A stretch of 64,000 nt of DNA, from the NCBI GenBank assembly GCA_045613385.1, contig JAZLAW010000001.1:93635-157634 (forward strand). The letters are read 5' to 3'. The notes under the pieces are model-generated. The model made no database searches, had not been told where the DNA came from, and worked only from the letters and a program-made list of their open reading frames with translations. Each line of letters begins with the position of its first letter. Position 1 is the first letter of the stretch. The position numbers and the translations under genes were made by a program. The DNA is from SIG565 sp045613385 (GTDB taxonomy: Bacteria; Bacillota; Clostridia; Oscillospirales; Acutalibacteraceae). This document shows, one piece after another, positions 43,810 through 52,070 of this stretch.

Positions 43810-45294
43810 TTAAATACCGAGTGTTTTAAATACAAAATCGAGCATATAGTTCTTTTCGCAAACGTTAGAAAATCTCGGTTTCGCATTTTCGAGTGCCGCT
43901 AACGGTGAAGGGATAACGGTCTGTGTATATGAAGAAAGTTTTTTTACAGTTTCGAATTCACCGTTTGGTACTTCTTGTCCCAAAGCTTCAAGCACACTAT
44001 TTGCGAACTTGTAAGGTGATGCGGTGGACGCAACTACCGTTGGGCGATTGTCACTTGTTTCGTTCACATATTTATTATAAACATTAAGAGCTACCGCAGT
44101 ATGTGTGTCACACAGATAATTCTGTTTATTAAAATACTCACCGATAGTCAACTTTGTTGCAACATCATCACAGCATCCGCCAAAGAATAACTCTGTAAAT
44201 TTATCGTGTATTTCATCTGATACCTTATATACACCGTTATCGGACAAATCTTTTTGTAAATTAGAAACGATTTCAGAATTACGGCCGCAAAGTTCAAACA
44301 ACATTCTTTCAAGGTTGCTCGAAATCAAAATATCCATAGACGGAGAAATTGTTGTAAAGAATTTTCTGTTGCGGTCATAAACACCCGTATTGATAAAATC
44401 GGTTAAAACGTTGTTAGCGTTAGAAGCGCAGATAAGTTTGTTTATTGGCGCACCCATCTTTTTGGCATAATAAGCCGCTAAAATATTACCAAAGTTACCA
44501 GTAGGTACAACAACGTTAAAACCTTGTGATAAATCTTCACCTGCATTCAGCAAATCGCAATAAGCCGAAATATAATAAATAATCTGTGGTACAAGTCTGC
44601 CCCAGTTTATCGAGTTAGCACTTGAAAACTGCATATTGTTCTGCTCTAACTTTTCGGCCGCAAATTTATCGGTAAAGATTTTCTTAACACCTGTCTGAGC
44701 ATCATCAAAGTTACCTTCGATGGCAGAAACACAGACATTATTACCTTTTTGCGTGTCCATCTGTAATTTCTGCATAGCACTAACACCATCGTTGGGATAA
44801 AAAACGATGATTTTTGTGTTTTCTACATCACAAAAGCCTTCCAATGCCGCTTTACCGGTGTCACCACTTGTAGCAACAAGGATAACCGTTTCTTTGCCAC
44901 CACTTACTTTTTTAGCGGAAGTAGTAAGCAGATACGGGAGTAGTTGAAGCGCCAAATCCTTAAACGCACAGGTTGGTCCGTGCCAGAGTTCAAGAATATT
45001 GGTGCCATCTTTTATTTTTTTAATAGGTGCAGGCACATTATCATCGAAAGTGTCAGAATAAGCACCTTTGACACATCTATAGATTTCTTCTTCGGTAAAG
45101 TCTGTAAGATATTCTTTAAGAACAAAAGCCGCTCTTTCGATATAATCTACACTCTTTAAATAATCGAAATCTTTGCCGCTTAATTGCGGAATTACTTCAG
45201 GCACAAACAGTCCGCCATCCTTTGATATACCCTGTGCTATAGCCTGAGAAGCGGTAACTTTAACGCTTGTGTCCCTTGTACTTATGTATTTCAT
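43810..45294 (-). CDS. thrC: Threonine synthase
   Basis: PLP enzyme converting phosphohomoserine to threonine. At 494 residues it is the long form. Visible: YISTRDTSVKVTASQAIAQG at the N-terminus, LELWHGPTCAFKDLALQ with the PLP lysine Lys112, ILVATSGDTGKAALEGF, and VVPTGNFGNILAAYYAKKMG for phosphate binding. It is the last gene after yraN (22-base gap) on the same strand. No T-box was found. It is separated from the other threonine genes. Confidence 0.96.
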   Translation of the reverse strand: MKYISTRDTSVKVTASQAIAQGISKDGGLFVPEVIPQLSGKDFDYLKSVDYIERAAFVLKEYLTDFTEEEIYRCVKGAYSDTFDDNVPAPIKKIKDGTNILELWHGPTCAFKDLALQLLPYLLTTSAKKVSGGKETVILVATSGDTGKAALEGFCDVENTKIIVFYPNDGVSAMQKLQMDTQKGNNVCVSAIEGNFDDAQTGVKKIFTDKFAAEKLEQNNMQFSSANSINWGRLVPQIIYYISAYCDLLNAGEDLSQGFNVVVPTGNFGNILAAYYAKKMGAPINKLICASNANNVLTDFINTGVYDRNRKFFTTISPSMDILISSNLERMLFELCGRNSEIVSNLQKDLSDNGVYKVSDEIHDKFTELFFGGCCDDVATKLTIGEYFNKQNYLCDTHTAVALNVYNKYVNETSDNRPTVVASTASPYKFANSVLEALGQEVPNGEFETVKKLSSYTQTVIPSPLAALENAKPRFSNVCEKNYMLDFVFKTLGI

Positions 45295-45316
45295 ATTTAT
45301 TCACCTCAAAATAGTG

Positions 45317-45688
45317 TTAAAATGCATTTTTAATATAGTTAAGAGAATATGTAACATTTGAGTTATCGTGAACTTCATAAACTACTTCAGCCACATCAAA
45401 CCGAACTTTAAGCGTATCCCCTAACTGAGATTTTGCTAAATAATCCCTTGCTGTCAAAATGATTTTTCTCTGTTTTTGGCTATCTACAGCCTGTCCGGGT
45501 GACACCAAAGAATCTTTTCGCCTTAATTTAACTTCAACGAATATAATGAATTTTCGTGTTTCGGCAACTATATCTATTTCACCGTAACGCGAATGATAAT
45601 TCATTTTTGAAATAATGGCGCCGTTTTTTCTCAAAACATCGGCCACCATCCGTTCGGCCTTTCTGCCGACACTTGAACCTGTGTTCAT
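45317..45688 (-). CDS. yraN: YraN/UPF0102 family endonuclease-like protein
   Basis: A 123-residue protein of the UPF0102 family with a predicted restriction-endonuclease-like fold. GRKAERMVADVLRKNGA at the N-terminus, YHSRYGEIDIVAET (catalytic-type Glu/Asp) and IIFVEVKLRRKDS (E-x-K) are conserved. Biological role is not firmly known. Its start overlaps the rnhB stop by four bases. The rbgA-rnhB-yraN order is widespread in Firmicutes. Confidence 0.92.
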   Translation of the reverse strand: MNTGSSVGRKAERMVADVLRKNGAIISKMNYHSRYGEIDIVAETRKFIIFVEVKLRRKDSLVSPGQAVDSQKQRKIILTARDYLAKSQLGDTLKVRFDVAEVVYEVHDNSNVTYSLNYIKNAF

Positions 45689-46284
45689 ATAACACCTTTC
45701 AGAAAAGACTTTCTATGTATTTCGCAAATGCCGTTTTCTTTTATTGCATCATAGTGTTCGCGTGTTCCGTATCCTTTATGTTTTTTAAAATTATAATAAG
45801 GATATTTTTCATCATACTCCAGCATCAATCTGTCACGCGATACCTTTGCAAGAACCGATGCTGCCGCAACTGACATAGACTTGGCATCCCCTTTGACCAA
45901 TGCGATCGCAGGAATATTTATGTCTTTCGGTATCCTATTCCCGTCTATTATAGCAAAGTCTGCCTTTGTTTTCAAAGAATTAATTGCCCTGTTCATAGCA
46001 ATGTATGTTGCATTCAAAATATTGAATTCTTCAATTTCTTCAACCGAAGCAAAAGCGATAGCATAAGCAACCGCTTTCTCTTTTATAACATCAAAAAGCT
46101 GTTCCCTTTTTTTCTCGGTAAGTTTTTTGGAATCATTGAGACCTTCTATATCGCAGTCATCATCCAGAATAACCGCCGCGGCGCACACAGGACCTGCCAA
46201 CGGACCGCGACCGGCTTCATCAACACCGCAAATAAAACTATACCCTTTAGAGCGAAATTCTTTTTCAAAACTAAAATCAGGCAT
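45685..46284 (-). CDS. rnhB: Ribonuclease HII
   Basis: Removes RNA from RNA-DNA hybrids and single ribonucleotides from DNA. The 199-residue protein shows the catalytic GVDEAGRGPLAGPV (Asp22, Glu23), FAIIDGNRIP with an active-site Asp, AAASVLAKVSRDRLM and YPYYNFKKHKGYGTREH. It overlaps the rbgA stop by eight bases and yraN by four, so the three are translationally coupled. Confidence 0.97.
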   Translation of the reverse strand: MPDFSFEKEFRSKGYSFICGVDEAGRGPLAGPVCAAAVILDDDCDIEGLNDSKKLTEKKREQLFDVIKEKAVAYAIAFASVEEIEEFNILNATYIAMNRAINSLKTKADFAIIDGNRIPKDINIPAIALVKGDAKSMSVAAASVLAKVSRDRLMLEYDEKYPYYNFKKHKGYGTREHYDAIKENGICEIHRKSFLKGVI

Positions 46285-47143
46285 TTTCTACCCTCTCCAA
46301 TGAAATCTTACCGATTTTGCAATTTCTGAATTCTTCCAAAAGCATATTAGCCGCACGCAGAGTATCGGTTTCGCCACCGCGTATAACCATACCACGATGT
46401 TTGCCAATCTGCTCTAATAATTCGTATGCTTCACAGTCAAAATCCAGAATGCCGTATCTTGCAATCAACAAATCTCTATAATTTACAGATAAAATTTCCA
46501 ACAATCTTACTGCTAAGAGTTCGATATCAACCACACCGTCGCTGACAGCACCGGTAAAAGCCAATCTTTCACCCACTGCGGCATCTTCAAATTTTGGCCA
46601 CAAAACTCCCGGTGTATCTAATAGTTCAAGCTCTTTATCAATAGTGAACCACTGGTTTCCGCGCGTAACACCCGGTCGATTCTCAACCTTTGCTTTATTG
46701 TTACCGGAAATTTTATTGATAAAAGAAGATTTACCGACATTGGGTATACCAACAACCATAATTCTAAGCGGTTTTCCTGTCATACCTTTTGATTTGTAAA
46801 ATTCAAGTCGGTCTTTCAATCGTTCTTTTACAGATGTTTTAAACGCATTTAAACCTTTTCCGCTTTTACAATCAATCTCTATCGCAATATGTCCTTGTTC
46901 TTTGAAATAAGATATCCATTCCGCAGTAACAGATGAATCTGCCATATCGCATTTATTAAGCAAAATTATTCTCGGTTTATTGCCGACTATATCTAAAATA
47001 TCAGGGTTTCGGCTACTATAAGGGATACGCGCATCAATTACTTCCGCGACACCATCAATAAGCGGCAGAATTTCGGCAATTTTGCGCTTTGTTTTGGTCA
47101 TATGACCCGGAAACCACTGAATGTTCTGTTGTGTATATTCCAT
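46277..47143 (-). CDS. rbgA: Ribosome biogenesis GTPase RbgA (YlqF)
   Basis: Circularly permuted GTPase needed for late 50S assembly. The 288-residue protein has QWFPGHMTKTKR at the N-terminus, then the permuted order of motifs: LLNKCDMAD (G4), SGKG (G5), GIPNVGKSSFIN (G1), PGVTRGNQW (G2), LLDTPGVLWP (G3). The C-terminal ANTAR-like RNA-binding region is present. Overlaps lepB by one base upstream and rnhB downstream. Confidence 0.97.
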   Translation of the reverse strand: MEYTQQNIQWFPGHMTKTKRKIAEILPLIDGVAEVIDARIPYSSRNPDILDIVGNKPRIILLNKCDMADSSVTAEWISYFKEQGHIAIEIDCKSGKGLNAFKTSVKERLKDRLEFYKSKGMTGKPLRIMVVGIPNVGKSSFINKISGNNKAKVENRPGVTRGNQWFTIDKELELLDTPGVLWPKFEDAAVGERLAFTGAVSDGVVDIELLAVRLLEILSVNYRDLLIARYGILDFDCEAYELLEQIGKHRGMVIRGGETDTLRAANMLLEEFRNCKIGKISLERVENA

Positions 47144-47766
47144 TAATAAAGTCCCCCAAAACTATTAATTGGGAAAACTCTGAACAATGCCTTACCTAAT
47201 ATATGTCGCGTATCAACCATTCCGTTATCTCCGATTGAAGAGTTTCGGCTATCGGTAGAATCATTACGATTATCACCCATAACAAATACGCAACCCTCTT
47301 TTACAACCACGGGAAAATCAATATCCCCTCTTAGATTTGTAGCAGTTTTGGTGTAATCTTCTATTAATGCAACACCATCAACATAAACCCTGCCGGATTT
47401 AAAATCGATATCAACTACCTGCCCTTGCGTTGCGATAATTCTCTTAATTATAGGTTTATTTCCATCAGTATTGCTCAGTAAGTTATTGGCATTACGAGAA
47501 ATTACTACAATATCGCCGCGTTGTGGTTTATAACCCAATTTGGATATTACAACAACTTCACCCTGTCGGAGAGTGTCTTGCATTGACCTGCCTTCTATTG
47601 TAACCGTTTTAAAAACAAAAGAAAACAAAACCACCAAGATAATTATGGCAGTTATCAAAATTTCAAGCCAATCAAACAATTCGTCTTTAAAAGAAAATGA
47701 TTTTTTTGAATTATTTTTTTCAGTTTCATTCTGTATTTCCAACTCATACTCAAATGCATCGGTCAT
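47143..47766 (-). CDS. lepB: Signal peptidase I
   Basis: Membrane serine protease that removes signal peptides. The protein of 207 residues has a cytoplasmic N-terminus, one transmembrane helix (about 35-52), the nucleophile Ser61 in IEGRSMQDTL, the general-base Lys108 in IIKRIIA, and the late GDNRNDSTDSRNSS box. I start at ATG 47766, spaced about nine bases from AAGGTGG; the GTG nine bases earlier overlaps that site. It lies between rplS (with a terminator in between) and rbgA. Confidence 0.96.
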   Translation of the reverse strand: MTDAFEYELEIQNETEKNNSKKSFSFKDELFDWLEILITAIIILVVLFSFVFKTVTIEGRSMQDTLRQGEVVVISKLGYKPQRGDIVVISRNANNLLSNTDGNKPIIKRIIATQGQVVDIDFKSGRVYVDGVALIEDYTKTATNLRGDIDFPVVVKEGCVFVMGDNRNDSTDSRNSSIGDNGMVDTRHILGKALFRVFPINSFGGLY

Positions 47767-47791
47767 ATATAACACCCACCTTATTTAAAGC

Positions 47792-47823
47792 AAAAAAGGG
47801 GACCAAATAAAGTCCCCTTTTTT
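47792..47823 (-). terminator. Terminator after rplS
   Basis: AAAAAGGGGAC and GTCCCCTTTTT pair perfectly around a short AT-rich loop. It may give partial termination before lepB. Confidence 0.88.
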
Positions 47824-47830
47824 CAATCTC

Positions 47831-48175
47831 TTAACCGATAAGTTCCTTAACCTTTGCGGCTTTACCAACTCTGTCACGAAGATAATAAAGTTTTGCACGG
47901 CGAACTTTACCGCTTCTAACCTTCTCTACCTTAGCAACATTCGGTGAATGTACAGGGAATACTCTCTCAACACCTACACCGTATGAAACACGTCTTACAG
48001 TAAATGTTTCTGCAATACCGCTGTTGTTACGAGCGATAACTGTGCCCTCGAATACCTGTATTCTTTCGCGTTCACCTTCACGAATCTTTACGTGTACGCG
48101 AACAGTACTACCGATTTCGATTACAGGAGCATCTTCCTTAATCATTCCTGCTGTTAAATTTTTAATAGCGTCCAT
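47831..48175 (-). CDS. rplS: 50S ribosomal protein L19
   Basis: Large-subunit protein at the 30S-50S interface. The 114-residue protein shows IEIGSTVRVHVKIREGERERIQVFEGTVI in parts, SGIAETFTVRRVSYGVGVERVFP and KVRRAKLYYLRDRVGKAAK. AAGGAGG precedes the ATG. It is transcribed from its own promoter through a ~110-base structured leader. trmD and rimM, often upstream, are absent. Confidence 0.98.
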   Translation of the reverse strand: MDAIKNLTAGMIKEDAPVIEIGSTVRVHVKIREGERERIQVFEGTVIARNNSGIAETFTVRRVSYGVGVERVFPVHSPNVAKVEKVRSGKVRRAKLYYLRDRVGKAAKVKELIG

Positions 48176-48184
48176 GGTTTTTCC

Positions 48185-48297
48185 TCCTTAGAAATTTCAG
48201 ATGTTCTTGTCGTTTAACAACAGAGGACCATCCGCTTTAATGTCGATTTTTTCGGCATCAAACCCATCCGTAAGGACCGGATGAAATCAAATGCTCA
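48185..48297 (-). promoter_or_regulatory. Structured 5' leader of rplS (possible L19 autoregulatory leader)
   Basis: On the minus strand the leader forms CATCCG/CGGATG around GTCCTTA. A second copy of GCGGATGGTCC downstream can pair with the same CATCCG, offering two alternative folds. Further hairpins are GATGCCGA/TCGACATT and TTGT/ACAA. L19 leaders are known in Firmicutes; whether this belongs to that class is unverified. Confidence 0.45.
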
Positions 48298-48300
48298 AAT

Positions 48301-48329
48301 ATAATACCACAAATGAATTAAAAAATCAA
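48301..48329 (-). promoter_or_regulatory. Sigma-A promoter for rplS
   Basis: On the minus strand TTGATT, 17 bases, TATTAT, placed just before the structured leader and overlapping the 3' flank of ypeB. Confidence 0.6.
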
Positions 48330-48332
48330 GCA

Positions 48333-49658
48333 TTATTTTACTAAAGTTCCGCCATCGGTCTCAATTAACATTAAAATATCTTCTTCGGCAAGAGTTTGTG
48401 TGTTTATATAAACCAAAACCTTTTCATTTTTTCGACCGGTACACATAAACTCATAGCACTGTTTTTCATCTCCATTGTCGCTTGGTATCAATGCCACTGC
48501 CCTACTGTTTATTACAAGAGCCGGACTTACAATTTTTTCTGCTTCATCTATCGTATATTTAGGCGTCGGTAAAGTTCTGTTTTTATGGTTTGTAAGGTAA
48601 CCGCGACCTTCGTAAAATACAACTTCGCCCGATGACAAATCAACTCCTATTTTCACTAAATCAGTATAACATATAACAGAGCCGTTAAGATATGCAAAAT
48701 TAACGGTGCATACACCGTTATCCGCATAATAGTATGTTGGTAAGAACTTTTCACTTGAATTGCGGCTCAAATACTTTTGAGCAATAGACACCGCTTGTTC
48801 ATAATTATACATTTCTTTGTCTTGTGTAGTATATTTTCTATAGTAAACCATATATCCGCCGTTTTGACTGACACCCACTACACCTTGGTCAAAGACAAAA
48901 CGGTAACACGGAATTTTACCCGCTTCGTTTCCGTCGTATTTTAACTGTGAAGCATCAATACTAAAATTATTCAGTATGTTTTCTTTGGCTTTCTCCAAAT
49001 CAACAAGTTCCAAATTTAAAATATCGGGAGTTTTGGAAATTAAAAAATCGGAATAAGGACCATCGTATATCAGTGTAGGATAATCAGTAAAACCGTCTTC
49101 CAACTCCGAAAAAGCGGCCTGTATTTCGCTGTCTTCCAATTTATTATTAATTTCTTTTGAAACTTCTGTGTTCCAATAGCCTTCATTATTGTACTCCGTT
49201 TCCAATGCCGATATATCTTTGGACAAATCGGCAGAAAGGCCACCTAAATAAATTATATTTTCTCGCTCTGCATCTGCAATTTCTTCGCCATTTGTTATTT
49301 TTCTTGCGCAATGTACCGCATAGTTACCTACCTGCGATAAAAACTTATTAAAATTTTCTGCATTCAAACCATTTGATGATATTTGCGAAAAAGCGTTTTT
49401 AGCAATCTTTGCTTCGGTATATAACATTAATGCAAGATTATTCATCTGATTTGAAGTGGTGCTATAAGCCGCTTTTTCTAAATTAACATTTATGCTGTTA
49501 AGACTTGATTGCAATTCCTGCAGCGCAGAAGAATGTGTATATCTTACCTGCCTTTTGTAAAACATCATTTCGTTATAGTATTTCACTATAATACCGCCCA
49601 AAATTAAAAGCAGCGCTGTAAGAAAAGATATGATTTTGATTACCGCTCTTTTTTTCAC
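48333..49658 (-). CDS. ypeB: Germination protein YpeB
   Basis: A 441-residue spore protein with an N-terminal membrane anchor (about 5-27), a coiled N-terminal domain beginning RQVRYTHSSALQELQSSL, and a C-terminal part with three PepSY-like repeats (for example AVSIAQKYLSRNSSEKF and IDEAEKIVSPALVINS). In Bacillus YpeB is required for stability of the cortex-lytic enzyme SleB and both sit in one operon. Here no sleB is adjacent. The start is GTG with AGGAG upstream. Expected forespore expression; promoter not identified. Confidence 0.9.
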   Translation of the reverse strand: MKKRAVIKIISFLTALLLILGGIIVKYYNEMMFYKRQVRYTHSSALQELQSSLNSINVNLEKAAYSTTSNQMNNLALMLYTEAKIAKNAFSQISSNGLNAENFNKFLSQVGNYAVHCARKITNGEEIADAERENIIYLGGLSADLSKDISALETEYNNEGYWNTEVSKEINNKLEDSEIQAAFSELEDGFTDYPTLIYDGPYSDFLISKTPDILNLELVDLEKAKENILNNFSIDASQLKYDGNEAGKIPCYRFVFDQGVVGVSQNGGYMVYYRKYTTQDKEMYNYEQAVSIAQKYLSRNSSEKFLPTYYYADNGVCTVNFAYLNGSVICYTDLVKIGVDLSSGEVVFYEGRGYLTNHKNRTLPTPKYTIDEAEKIVSPALVINSRAVALIPSDNGDEKQCYEFMCTGRKNEKVLVYINTQTLAEEDILMLIETDGGTLVK

Positions 49659-49687
49659 TTTATTTACTCCTAAATTAAAAAATACTA

Positions 49688-49716
49688 TTGTTAAATATTA
49701 CAATATATAGTATAAT
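49688..49716 (+). promoter_or_regulatory. Sigma-A promoter of the iscS-thiI operon
   Basis: TTGTTA, 17 bases, TATAAT, 32 bases upstream of the iscS start. Confidence 0.7.
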
Positions 49717-49748
49717 AAATTGATTAATAAATATACGGGGTGTGTTTT

Positions 49749-50888
49749 TTGAACGATATTATTTATTTTGATAACAGTTCAACTACCAAGCCGTGTCAAA
49801 CGGCAGTTAAATATTTAAATAATGCTTTAAACAATTTTTGGGGCAACCCGTCCTCACTTCATAATTTAGGAATTGAAGCCGAAGAAGAGATAAATTCTTG
49901 CAGAAAACTGATTGCCGAAACCATTGGTGCGATAAGTGAAGAAATATTTTTCACAGCTGGTGGCACCGAAGCCAATAACCTGTCTGTTTTTGGCACGGTA
50001 AAAAGTTTAAGAAAACGCGGCAACCGAATTGTAACTACTTCCATAGAGCACCCCTCCGTTTTAGAGCCGATAAAGCAACTTGAAAAAGAAGGCTTTGAAG
50101 TAATATATCTTAATCCGGACCAAAACGGAAGTATTAAAACCGAACACATATATGAAGCAATTAATAAAGACACTATCCTTGTCAGTATTATGCTTGTCAA
50201 CAATGAAATTGGCTCTCTTCAACCCGTATCCGCTGCAGCAAATGCAATAAAAAGATGTGGTTCTCCTGCCCTTTTGCATTGTGATGCCGTACAAGCTTTC
50301 GGCAAGATGCCTATTGACGTCAACAAGCTCGGGATTGATTTATTGTCTGCCAGCGGTCACAAAATACACGGACCAAAAGGAATCGGTTTTTTATATAAAC
50401 GCAAAGGAAAAAATATTTCTCCTATAATTTTCGGCGGCGGTCAGGAAAAAAAACTTCGTTCAGGTACCGAAAGTGTTCCATTAATTTGTGCTCTTAAGGG
50501 AGCTGTAGAAGAATTAGGTAATATTGATAAAAATTTATCTTTACAACGCGAACTTTTCTGCTACGCGCGTCAGAAAATAACCGAGTTTTTCAACGACGCG
50601 CAAATCAATTCACCTGATTCGGCTCTACCTTATATCCTAAACTTTTCTCTTAACACACATCGTTCCGAAACGCTTCTCCATTATCTTGACAGCAACGGAA
50701 TTTATGTTTCGAGCGGTAGCGCATGTGCCAAAGGACAAAAAAGCCACGTAATGAGTGCGCTCGGCTATAATGATAAAAGAATTGACAGTGCTTTAAGGCT
50801 TAGTTTTAACCGAAACAACACCAAAGAAGAAATTGATAAATTTTGCATAACGCTAAAAATTGGTTGCGATATGCTAAGAAAGGCATAA
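49749..50888 (+). CDS. iscS: Cysteine desulfurase (NifS/IscS type)
   Basis: PLP enzyme that takes sulfur from cysteine as a persulfide. The 379-residue protein has FDNSSTTKP at the N-terminus, FTAGGTEANNL, LLHCDAVQAFGK, PLP lysine Lys205 in SASGHKIHGPKG, and catalytic Cys326 in SSGSACAKG. I use TTG 49749 as start, with GGGGTG upstream. Paired with thiI two bases downstream, it most likely supplies sulfur for 4-thiouridine in tRNA, as for Bacillus NifZ with ThiI, rather than general Fe-S assembly. Confidence 0.95.
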   Translation: MNDIIYFDNSSTTKPCQTAVKYLNNALNNFWGNPSSLHNLGIEAEEEINSCRKLIAETIGAISEEIFFTAGGTEANNLSVFGTVKSLRKRGNRIVTTSIEHPSVLEPIKQLEKEGFEVIYLNPDQNGSIKTEHIYEAINKDTILVSIMLVNNEIGSLQPVSAAANAIKRCGSPALLHCDAVQAFGKMPIDVNKLGIDLLSASGHKIHGPKGIGFLYKRKGKNISPIIFGGGQEKKLRSGTESVPLICALKGAVEELGNIDKNLSLQRELFCYARQKITEFFNDAQINSPDSALPYILNFSLNTHRSETLLHYLDSNGIYVSSGSACAKGQKSHVMSALGYNDKRIDSALRLSFNRNNTKEEIDKFCITLKIGCDMLRKA

Positions 50889-50890
50889 AA

Positions 50891-52060
50891 ATGAAAGAAA
50901 TAATCCTCATAAAAAACGGCGAACTTGTTCTCAAAGGGCTCAATAGAAACACCTTTGAAGATATCCTTGTTAAGAATATTAAAAAGAGTTTAAAAAAATT
51001 CGGTGATTTCACCTTAAGACGTGCCCAGTCTACAATTTATATAGAACCTGGCAATGATGACTTCCAATTTGACAAAGCATTGGATGCAGTGGGAAAAATA
51101 TTCGGTATTGCGGGATATTCAAAAGCCTGTGTCTGCCAAAAAAATATAGAAGATATTATCGATAAATCAGATATATATCTTAAAGATATCTTGGAAAACG
51201 CACATACTTTTAAGGTTGAAGCCAAAAGAGCCGATAAATCATTTCCGCAAAAATCTCCCGAAATTTGCCAGTTGCTTGGCGGACACCTGCTTGGTAAGTT
51301 CCGTCATTTAAGCGTCGATGTTCATAATCCGGAAGTTACCGTAACGGTTGAAATAAGAGATTTCGGCGCTTATATAAGGGCAAACCAGTTACACGGAGCA
51401 GGCGGTCTTCCGGTAGGTACCGCCGGTAGAGCAGCTATACTCATTTCTGGCGGTATAGACAGTCCCGTTGCCGCCTGGACAATGGCTAAGCGCGGTCTTG
51501 AACTCAATGCAATACATTTCGCCAGTCCGCCGTATACCAGTCCACGCGCTGAATTGAAAGTAAGACAACTCTTGGAAAAGGTAGCGAAATATTCGGGTAC
51601 AATACGTCTTGGTATAGTTCCTTTCACTAAAATACAACAAGAAATTGCGGATAATTGTCCCGAAGAGTTTTTCACGCTTATTATGCGCCGAATGATGATG
51701 CGCATATCTGAAAAATTGGCTGCAGAACGAAACTGCGCGGCATTAATTACAGGCGAAAGTTTAGGACAGGTTGCAAGTCAGACTTTACCCGCTATTGCAA
51801 CTACCGATGCAGTTGTTAATATGCCGGTTCTCAGACCGCTTATAGGTATGGATAAAGAAGAAATAGTTATAATATCAAGAAAAATCGATACTTTTGATAT
51901 TTCAATTCAACCCTATGAAGACTGTTGCACTGTTTTTACCCCAAAGCATCCGAAAACCCGTCCTACAATCGAGCAATGTATTGCTGCAGAAAGCGTACTT
52001 GATATTAATGCACTTATAGATGATGCCGTAAGCGGCACACAATATTCATATATTGATTAG
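50891..52060 (+). CDS. thiI: tRNA 4-thiouridine sulfurtransferase ThiI
   Basis: Adenylates and thiolates U8 of tRNAs using sulfur from the adjacent desulfurase. The 389-residue protein has an N-terminal ferredoxin-like domain, a THUMP domain (about 60-165), and the PP-loop ISGGIDSPVAAW at about 185-196. A C-terminal rhodanese domain is absent, as is usual in Firmicutes. ATG at 50891 chosen because AAAGG of the iscS 3' end precedes it. The downstream gene starts 10 bases after the stop, with its ribosome site overlapping the thiI stop. Confidence 0.95.
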   Translation: MKEIILIKNGELVLKGLNRNTFEDILVKNIKKSLKKFGDFTLRRAQSTIYIEPGNDDFQFDKALDAVGKIFGIAGYSKACVCQKNIEDIIDKSDIYLKDILENAHTFKVEAKRADKSFPQKSPEICQLLGGHLLGKFRHLSVDVHNPEVTVTVEIRDFGAYIRANQLHGAGGLPVGTAGRAAILISGGIDSPVAAWTMAKRGLELNAIHFASPPYTSPRAELKVRQLLEKVAKYSGTIRLGIVPFTKIQQEIADNCPEEFFTLIMRRMMMRISEKLAAERNCAALITGESLGQVASQTLPAIATTDAVVNMPVLRPLIGMDKEEIVIISRKIDTFDISIQPYEDCCTVFTPKHPKTRPTIEQCIAAESVLDINALIDDAVSGTQYSYID

Positions 52061-52070
52061 AGGTGTAACA

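Noticed and set aside
45295..45316. T-box upstream of thrC
   Set aside because: Only 22 bases separate it from yraN; no leader exists.
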